The notes under the pieces were generated by a model. The model searched no databases, had not been told where the DNA came from, and saw nothing but the letters and a program-made list of their open reading frames with translations. Positions 5,147-10,226 of a stretch of 10,226 nt of DNA are shown here, in pieces. The stretch covers positions 1 to 10,226 of the forward strand of contig JAZQEH010000026.1 in assembly GCA_045538895.1 (NCBI GenBank), read 5' to 3'. This DNA comes from UMGS902 sp045538895. Its GTDB lineage: Bacteria; Bacillota; Clostridia; Oscillospirales; CAG-272. The translations under genes were made by a program, and so were the position numbers. Position 1 is the first letter of the stretch. Every line of letters begins with the position of its first letter.

Positions 5147-5950
5147 TTAGATTAAAGGTTTTGAGTTTATCAATGAGTATTCCCTCGGAGTAATTTTCAT
5201 CTTTCGTTTAAATACTACGCAAAAATACGAGGTTGAGGAAAAACCGCATGCTTCGGCAATTTTCTCAATTGACGGCTCGCCGGCTGATAGCATAAAACAA
5301 GCTTTTTTAATTCTTTCCTCCTCGACAAATTCTCTGAGAGTTATCCCGGTGTGTTCTTTAAAGCAGGAGTGGAAATATATTGGGCTGAAATTTGACAGGT
5401 TAGCCAAGGCTTCGAGTGACAAGTCTTCGGTAAGATTGTTTTTGATATATTCGATACATTTTTGCATATTGAGGTTTTTCTTGCTCTTTGAGTTCCTTTT
5501 CTGCCTCTCTGCATCCTCAATAATCATGTACAACAGCTTTAATACAAGCTGTTGCACTATCAAAGTGTTTTTATCTGTTTTATTAAGAAAGTAATAGCTG
5601 ATTTGTGAAAATGTATCGAGATAGTCTGCAGTGTTGATGTTGTAAATAAAATTTGGTAGACTGTCGAGTATATGCTTTATATCACTGTTTGTGTTTTCTA
5701 AATGTATAAAATAGCATTTGTGTGGGAGGGTAGCATGCTTCCTTTGTCCGGGTTTAGTGAGGATCAGCATGTTTTCTTTTAATTGAATAGGCACGTCGTT
5801 TACATATTTTACACCGCTTGTCGCAAAAGGTATGTCTATCACATAAAACCTTTCGGTTCGGTCGTTTGACATTTCCATGTTGTCATAATATCCCCACATA
5901 CTTGAGTTGAATATTCCGGTGTCGACTATTTCGGGTAAAATTATACTCAT
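5147..5950 (-). CDS. AraC/XylS family transcriptional regulator
   Basis: A 267-residue protein with the standard AraC layout. Residues of about 1-145 form a ligand-sensing, cupin-like region (FYVIDIPFATSGVKYVN, QLKENMLILTKPGQRKH), followed by a basic linker (RQKRNSKSKKN). The C-terminal DNA-binding domain spans about 160-260: first HTH at LSLEALANLSNFSPIYFHSCFKE (177-199), then GITLREFVEEERIKKACFML, and the second HTH at SIEKIAEACGFSSTSYFCVVFKR (227-249), closing with the family signature ITPREY (253-258). GAGG lies eight bases before the ATG. It is divergent from the secreted esterase gene at 6237 and shares a promoter region with it, so it is the obvious candidate regulator, probably responding to a sugar or oligosaccharide. 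The ligand is unknown. Confidence 0.93.
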   Translation of the reverse strand: MSIILPEIVDTGIFNSSMWGYYDNMEMSNDRTERFYVIDIPFATSGVKYVNDVPIQLKENMLILTKPGQRKHATLPHKCYFIHLENTNSDIKHILDSLPNFIYNINTADYLDTFSQISYYFLNKTDKNTLIVQQLVLKLLYMIIEDAERQKRNSKSKKNLNMQKCIEYIKNNLTEDLSLEALANLSNFSPIYFHSCFKEHTGITLREFVEEERIKKACFMLSAGEPSIEKIAEACGFSSTSYFCVVFKRKMKITPREYSLINSKPLI

Positions 5951-6004
5951 GCTTATATCCTCGCGAAATGATAAGATTTTAAAAAATGATAGTAATATAG
6001 TAAA

Positions 6005-6033
6005 TTGACAACACTACGCACATATTGTACAAT
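6005..6033 (+). promoter_or_regulatory. Rightward promoter toward the secreted esterase gene
   Basis: TTGACA (6005-6010), a 17-base spacer and TACAAT (6028-6033): close to a perfect vegetative promoter. Transcription would begin near 6040, leaving a leader of about 200 bases before the ATG at 6237. A TACGCA half-site (6015-6020) lies in the spacer. Confidence 0.72.
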
Positions 6034-6086
6034 GTTTGTGAAAAAATGTCAATGATTTTGTACTTTGACACTAAAATATGCGTAGA
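6014..6086. promoter_or_regulatory. Inverted TACGCA/TGCGTA half-sites, candidate AraC operator
   Basis: CTACGCA (6014-6020) and its exact inverse TGCGTAG (6080-6086) flank the two promoters, and the same hexamer recurs as TGCGTA at 6206-6211 beside the second -10. A second TTGACA stands at 6065-6070, just before the second half-site. Spaced inverted and direct half-sites of this sort fit a dimeric AraC protein able to loop or slide RNA polymerase occupancy; binding is inferred. Confidence 0.45.
6024..6052 (-). promoter_or_regulatory. Leftward promoter of the AraC regulator, sharing the -10
   Basis: On the minus strand TTGACA (complement of 6047-6052), a 17-base spacer and TACAAT (complement of 6024-6029). 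Its -10 overlaps the rightward -10 inside the palindrome ATTGTACAAT (6024-6033). Transcription would start near 6017, about 67 bases before the AraC ATG. Confidence 0.72.
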
Positions 6087-6191
6087 ATCCTATTTGTGGG
6101 AAATGTAAGAATTCATGTACTCTTGCTTTGAATTGCTAAGATTTTAAAATGGCATACTCGGTGTACATCAATTTAAAAAATGTGTAAATCA

Positions 6192-6215
6192 ACGCATTAA
6201 CACAATGCGTATAAT
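6192..6215 (+). promoter_or_regulatory. Second -10 (TATAAT) with overlapping inverted repeat
   Basis: ACGCATT (6192-6198) and AATGCGT (6204-6210) form a perfect 7-bp inverted repeat around AACAC, and the right arm runs directly into TATAAT (6210-6215). No good -35 lies at the right distance (AATCAA at 17 bases), which fits an activator-dependent promoter. In the longer transcript from 6040 the same bases would form an RNA hairpin upstream of the ribosome binding site AGGAGG (6224-6229). Confidence 0.5.
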
Positions 6216-6236
6216 ATAAATTTAGGAGGAAAAATC

Positions 6237-9200
6237 ATGAAAAAAGTATTGATTATGCTGGTGATTTCGGTGCTCATGCTTATATCGGCATTTGCGGCAG
6301 AAAACACAGTATACGTTTCGGATGGCGGAACCGGCGACGGTTCTACTGCAAGTACACCTGTTGGTACACTTGCGGATGCATATGCGGCACTCGGTGATGA
6401 AGGCGGTACTATCGTTATTAAAGATACAGTATCGATTTCAACGTCCTTTGTTGAGCCTGCACACAGCGGTAAAATTACCGTGACAGGTGATACGCTTTCG
6501 ATAACAGACGTGCATTATATGTTAAACGGTGCGACTACTTTCGAAAACATCACATTTAAAGGCAATAATAAGTATTTTCTTGTTGTTGCACAGTTTAACC
6601 CGGTTGTTTTTGGTGAGGGAATAACCGTTACCGGATTTGGCAATTTTGTTAATCTTTTGACCAGTGTATGTATTCTTGGCGGTACTCGTGCAAATTTTGA
6701 TAAGTACAACGATGACACCTTGATTGATAAAGACACAAACATTACCGTTAAGAGCGGCAAGGCGATTATTGTAGGCTATTCTTACGGTGTAAATAAGACC
6801 TATACGGGAACGGCAAACATCAATATTGAAGGCGGTACGCTTTGCAACATTTACACCGGTTCAATTACAGGTATCGGCGGCAACGTAAACATGAATATCA
6901 GTGGCGGTACATTTATGTACAATATATATTCAAGTGCAAAGTCGAGTAAGGTTGCCGGAAATATCAACATCAAGGTTACCGGTGGTGACTTTACTTCAAC
7001 GTCTTTGACACGTTTTGACGGAAGTATGACAGGTACAACAACTACTTCTGTAGTTGATTTTAGCGAATATAAGGATTATAGTGTTGTAGAACCTAAACTT
7101 GAAAGTTTTACAACCGTTATTCCTTATACTGAAAATACTGAAGTAGAACTTGATACGGTATACGTTTCCGACGGCGGCAGTGGTGACGGTACGTCTGCAA
7201 GCTCGCCTCTCGGCACACTTGCAGATGCATATGCTGCTCTTGGTGATGGAGGTGGTAAAATTGTTATTACCGATAAGATTACTATTTCATCTAATTTGAT
7301 TGAACCTGTGCATAGCGGAAAAGTCACAGTTACAGGCGGAACGCTTGCAACTGGCAATGTGCGCTATATTTTAAATGGTGCAACTACCTTTGAAAATATG
7401 ACGTTTCATGGAAATGGTAGTTATTTGCTTATTGTTGCACAGTTTAATCCTGTTGTCTTCGGCGAAGGCATTACGGTTACCGGATATGGTGATTATTCGA
7501 TTGTAGCAGCAGGCATAAGCATTGTTGGTGGAGTTCAATCGGGTGCGGATAAGTATAATGATGCGACATTGATTAATAAAGATAGCAGTATCACTATAAA
7601 GAGTGGTAAGGTCATTCTTATCGGTTTCTCGAGAGCTTACAATCAAGCATTTACAGGAACAGCCAATATAAATATTGAGGGCGGAACGATTTACAATATC
7701 TATGCAGGTTCTATTACTGGTTCAGGCGGCAATGCGTCATTGAATATCAGCGGCGGAACATTTTTAAGCAACATTTATACTAATACAGCAGGAGGCAAAC
7801 TTGCGGGTGATTTTTCAGTAAAAATTACCGGAGGAGATTTTAGTGCCACTACTTCGACAACAATTGATGGCAGTGTTGCTGATGGAAAAAACTCTGTAGC
7901 TGATCTTAGAGGGTACGCTAATTATAAAACTGTTATGGAAAAAATGTCTGAATTTACGAATATTATAACCGATGAGGGAGAAACTTCTCCCGAAGAAGCA
8001 GAGAAGAAAACGCCAAACGAAGATTTTGCATACGGTAGCTTTACTGCTTCTGATGGCACTGTTCTTCCATACCGTTACTATTTACCTGTTGATTACGAAA
8101 CAAGCGGAAAGACCTATCCCGTATTCTTGTATATGCACGGCAACGGTACTCGCGGAACGAACAATACCACGCAGCTTACATCCAGCTCGTCTGCGATCAA
8201 TGACGCTGTATTTTATAGTGATTATGATTGCATTATGATTGCACCGCAGTGTCCCTCATCACCGAAGGAGTGGACGCTTTACACTACTGTTAATAATGTA
8301 AATACATACCCCGGCAGCGAAGCCTATGCGGCATTTCTTGAAAGCGGAGAGCCTTATGGGAGCGAGTATTTCTGTGCAGCGGCAGAGCTTCTTGATAAGT
8401 TCCTCACCGATTACCGTGTAGATACCTCTCGCGTTTATGTTGCAGGTGGCTCTAACGGCGGAGGAGCAACATGGAATCTTCTTGCGCATTATCCCGAAGT
8501 ATTTGCGGCGGCAATACCGATTGCAGGTTCTCGTGCCACTGAAGATTATGTTCACTCTGTTGCATATCGCATGAAGGACGTAGCGATTTGGACTTTCCAC
8601 GGAGAACGAGATAATGAATCCGGTGTTCCCGTAGAAGGCACGCGTACTATGGTGGCAGCAATTCAGGACGTCGGCGGCAATATTAAGTATACCGAGGTAT
8701 ATGAGGGTAACCATAGCAACATTTGGGGAATCGCGGCAGACACTCCCGGTATTGTAGACTGGCTCTTCTCGCAGACAAACGATTCTTTTGAAAACACTAT
8801 TTCCAAGGTAAAAGGTGCGGCGCTTCCTGCCCCCGCAAATCTTTTATGGAACAAGAATACTGCGGTATGGAACGCTGTTGAAAATGCAGGTGCATACAAG
8901 GTAACTTTCTATATCGACGGAGTGGCGGCAAAGACTTATTTTACTTGCTTTAATTCATTTACTCCCGATTTTGCAGTCCTCGGCGACGGAGAATGCACGT
9001 TTACCGTAAGTGCATTCCCCAAGAATAATACCTATAGCATAGGCAGCGCAAGCGCGGCAAGCGCTGCTTATACCGCGGACATTGATGACACAACTGCTAA
9101 TACTGTATATGTGGCGGCGGGCGCAACGGGTACGGGCGCATCCGCTGATGATCCGATGGGCTCTATTGCAGATGCATATGCGCTCCTCACAGGCGGCGGA

Positions 9201-10226
9201 GAGATTGTTGTTGCGGGCGATTATACACTCTCCGGTAAGACTTTCCCCGAGGTAAACGGCGATGTTACCATAAGCGGCGGCTCTCTTACTTTGCTTGGTG
9301 ATATAACGTTTGCCAAGAACACAAATTCAAATGTAATTACGCTTGACATACCCGTAAGCGCAGATAACGTAACTATTTTCGGCGGCTTTAACTCGGTGGT
9401 GTTTGGCGAAAACTTCAAAGTTACCGGCTCGGTTGATTTCTACGGCGGCGTAGATGCTCTCCCGGGTACACAGGGGCAGCACGATGCAAACTATGCGCTC
9501 AATCAAACTATGGTAACCGAGCTTCCTTACTCAATTACTGTTAAAAACGGTACGTTTGGTGTGTTTGCGGGCGGTAACAAGCGTGAGTATAACAACACTA
9601 CCGACAGTGCATACAGCGGTTACTCCGATCTTGTAGGCTCTGTTGCGGCGCCTCTCACCGTTACGGTTGACGGCGGTACGTTTAACGGCAAATTCAGCCT
9701 TTCGGGTAATTCTTTCCTTGCAGATAATGCAGCTCTTACTGTAAACGGCGGTATCTTTAACGACGGCGTATACGTTCAGTCCAATATCGGCGCGATAAGT
9801 GCATATGCAAGCTTTTGCTCAAGATTTGTAATGGCGGACAACAAGTATTTTGCACTTGACGGCGACGTTGATGTAACACTTAACGGCGGTACGTTCAACG
9901 GCGGTCTTGTCAGCGCACATGAGATTGACGTTGCATACAACTCCTGCCTCAGAGGTGATTTTGCGCTCACAATAGGTGAGTCTGCTATATTTGCAGAGAA
10001 TACCGCTTTAGATGCAACTCAGGTAAAGGCATATGACGGCGAGACCAAGGCTGCAACCTTAACTTGCCCCGATGCAAGCAAGTTTAACGTTGTTCGCTTT
10101 GATAGCGTTAACGGCGAGGACAAAGAATATGACGAGCCTCTCCGTATCTCCTTTATCGGCGACTCTATCACGCAGGGTACGGGTTCAACCGACCAGCTTA
10201 CAAAATCATATCCCAAACAGGTAGCA
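6237..10226 (+). CDS. Secreted multi-domain esterase: beta-helix-like modules, alpha/beta-hydrolase, FN3-like, SGNH hydrolase (3' end outside window)
   Basis: An uninterrupted frame of 1330 codons runs to the window end. AGGAGG lies seven bases before the ATG. Residues 1-21 are a signal peptide (MKKVLIMLVISVLML, cleavage near AFA-A). Residues 25-305 and 308-580 are two homologous modules opening TVYVSDGGTGDG and rich in 'ISGGTF' turns, as in right-handed beta-helix proteins. Residues of about 595-845 are a PHB-depolymerase/feruloyl-esterase-like hydrolase: oxyanion region MHGNGTRG (633-640), nucleophile elbow GGSNGG with Ser739, Asp792 in HGERDN, and His826 in EGNHSN. Residues 863-948 (PAPANLLWNKNTAVWNAVEN) are fibronectin-III-like. 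Residue 957 onward is a third, diverged module. FIGDSITQG (1306-1314, Ser1310) is block I of an SGNH hydrolase. It probably deacylates polysaccharides outside the cell; the substrate is not shown. No cell-wall anchor is visible before the cut. Confidence 0.93.
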   Translation, partial: MKKVLIMLVISVLMLISAFAAENTVYVSDGGTGDGSTASTPVGTLADAYAALGDEGGTIVIKDTVSISTSFVEPAHSGKITVTGDTLSITDVHYMLNGATTFENITFKGNNKYFLVVAQFNPVVFGEGITVTGFGNFVNLLTSVCILGGTRANFDKYNDDTLIDKDTNITVKSGKAIIVGYSYGVNKTYTGTANINIEGGTLCNIYTGSITGIGGNVNMNISGGTFMYNIYSSAKSSKVAGNINIKVTGGDFTSTSLTRFDGSMTGTTTTSVVDFSEYKDYSVVEPKLESFTTVIPYTENTEVELDTVYVSDGGSGDGTSASSPLGTLADAYAALGDGGGKIVITDKITISSNLIEPVHSGKVTVTGGTLATGNVRYILNGATTFENMTFHGNGSYLLIVAQFNPVVFGEGITVTGYGDYSIVAAGISIVGGVQSGADKYNDATLINKDSSITIKSGKVILIGFSRAYNQAFTGTANINIEGGTIYNIYAGSITGSGGNASLNISGGTFLSNIYTNTAGGKLAGDFSVKITGGDFSATTSTTIDGSVADGKNSVADLRGYANYKTVMEKMSEFTNIITDEGETSPEEAEKKTPNEDFAYGSFTASDGTVLPYRYYLPVDYETSGKTYPVFLYMHGNGTRGTNNTTQLTSSSSAINDAVFYSDYDCIMIAPQCPSSPKEWTLYTTVNNVNTYPGSEAYAAFLESGEPYGSEYFCAAAELLDKFLTDYRVDTSRVYVAGGSNGGGATWNLLAHYPEVFAAAIPIAGSRATEDYVHSVAYRMKDVAIWTFHGERDNESGVPVEGTRTMVAAIQDVGGNIKYTEVYEGNHSNIWGIAADTPGIVDWLFSQTNDSFENTISKVKGAALPAPANLLWNKNTAVWNAVENAGAYKVTFYIDGVAAKTYFTCFNSFTPDFAVLGDGECTFTVSAFPKNNTYSIGSASAASAAYTADIDDTTANTVYVAAGATGTGASADDPMGSIADAYALLTGGGEIVVAGDYTLSGKTFPEVNGDVTISGGSLTLLGDITFAKNTNSNVITLDIPVSADNVTIFGGFNSVVFGENFKVTGSVDFYGGVDALPGTQGQHDANYALNQTMVTELPYSITVKNGTFGVFAGGNKREYNNTTDSAYSGYSDLVGSVAAPLTVTVDGGTFNGKFSLSGNSFLADNAALTVNGGIFNDGVYVQSNIGAISAYASFCSRFVMADNKYFALDGDVDVTLNGGTFNGGLVSAHEIDVAYNSCLRGDFALTIGESAIFAENTALDATQVKAYDGETKAATLTCPDASKFNVVRFDSVNGEDKEYDEPLRISFIGDSITQGTGSTDQLTKSYPKQVA
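6309..7157 (+). repeat. Beta-helix-like module, copy 1 (849-base period)
   Basis: Encodes residues 25-307. Landmarks are VYVSDGGTGDGSTASTPVGT, LADAYAALGDEGGTIVI, EPAHSGKITVTG, the block MLNGATTFENITFKG, NPVVFGEGITVTG, DKYNDDTLIDKDTNITVKSG and three 'I.GGT/D' turns (INIEGGT, MNISGGTF, IKVTGGDF). All recur in copy 2 exactly 849 bases later. Confidence 0.85.
7158..7970 (+). repeat. Beta-helix-like module, copy 2
   Basis: Encodes residues from 308 to about 585 with the same landmarks in order: VYVSDGGSGDG, LADAYAALGDGGGKIVI, EPVHSGKVTVTG, ILNGATTFENMTFHG, NPVVFGEGITVTG, DKYNDATLINKDSSITIKSG, INIEGGT, LNISGGTF and VKITGGDF. Amino-acid similarity is high while many third codon positions differ, so the duplication is not recent. 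Confidence 0.85.
9105..10110 (+). repeat. Beta-helix-like module, copy 3 (diverged)
   Basis: Starts at residue 957 with TVYVAAGATGTGASADDPMG and SIADAYALLTGGGEIVVAG, and keeps FNSVVFGENFKVTG, clearly homologous to copies 1 and 2. The C-terminal part has more 'NGGTFNG' turns (VDGGTFNG, VNGGIFND, LNGGTFNG) and is longer. It precedes the SGNH domain, as the first two precede the esterase. The end is approximate. Confidence 0.7.

Noticed and set aside
6515..10216. Several minus-strand open frames (for example 7371-7646, 8259-8714 and 10019-10216)
   Set aside because: They are antisense to the continuous 1330-codon secreted esterase frame; their proteins are low-complexity mirror products of Gly/Thr-rich coding sequence.

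Overview
The window looks like part of a low-to-moderate GC Gram-positive genome, probably an anaerobic clostridial (Oscillospiraceae/Christensenellales-like) gut bacterium. This rests on strong AGGAGG-type ribosome binding sites, TTGACA/TATAAT-type promoters, protein families typical of clostridial mobile elements (DUF3846, DpnD/PcfM, DUF1643), and a large secreted multi-domain esterase of a type seen in fibre-degrading Firmicutes. Taxonomy is inference; no rRNA or tRNA gene is present.

Left part, about 1-5060: an accessory region with mobile-element character. Two overlapping minus-strand genes (1-273, cut by the window edge, and 254-637) face away from a lone AT-rich plus-strand gene (909-1556) that has a near-consensus promoter. 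A seven-gene minus-strand cluster (4241 down to 1771) follows: a hypothetical protein, a Tn916-Xis-like excisionase/HTH protein that lacks an ATG/GTG/TTG start, two tandem DUF3846 paralogues separated by a terminator hairpin, a hypothetical protein, a DpnD/PcfM-type small protein and a DUF1643 protein. Several are joined by 4-8 base overlaps. Divergent from this cluster is a plus-strand hypothetical gene (4558-4953) with a clear terminator. The non-coding stretches hold short direct repeats (CCGTGAAT and ACACGC boxes), a 23/27-matching element that occurs on both sides of the minus-strand cluster, and a long imperfect inverted repeat. No integrase, relaxase or replication gene is inside the window.

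Right part, 5147-10226: an AraC-family regulator on the minus strand, divergent from one very long gene that starts at 6237 and stays open to the window end (1330 codons, no stop). That gene encodes a signal peptide, two tandem copies of a beta-helix-like module, an alpha/beta-hydrolase esterase with a visible Ser-Asp-His triad, a fibronectin-III-like linker, a third diverged copy of the beta-helix-like module, and the start of an SGNH/GDSL hydrolase. The intergenic region has two back-to-back promoters, each TTGACA-17-TACAAT, sharing one palindromic -10 (ATTGTACAAT), plus repeated TACGCA/TGCGTA half-sites and a second -10 (TATAAT) preceded by an inverted repeat. The simplest reading is an AraC-type switch controlling a secreted double esterase, possibly for acylated plant or mucus polysaccharides; substrate and regulatory link are inferred.
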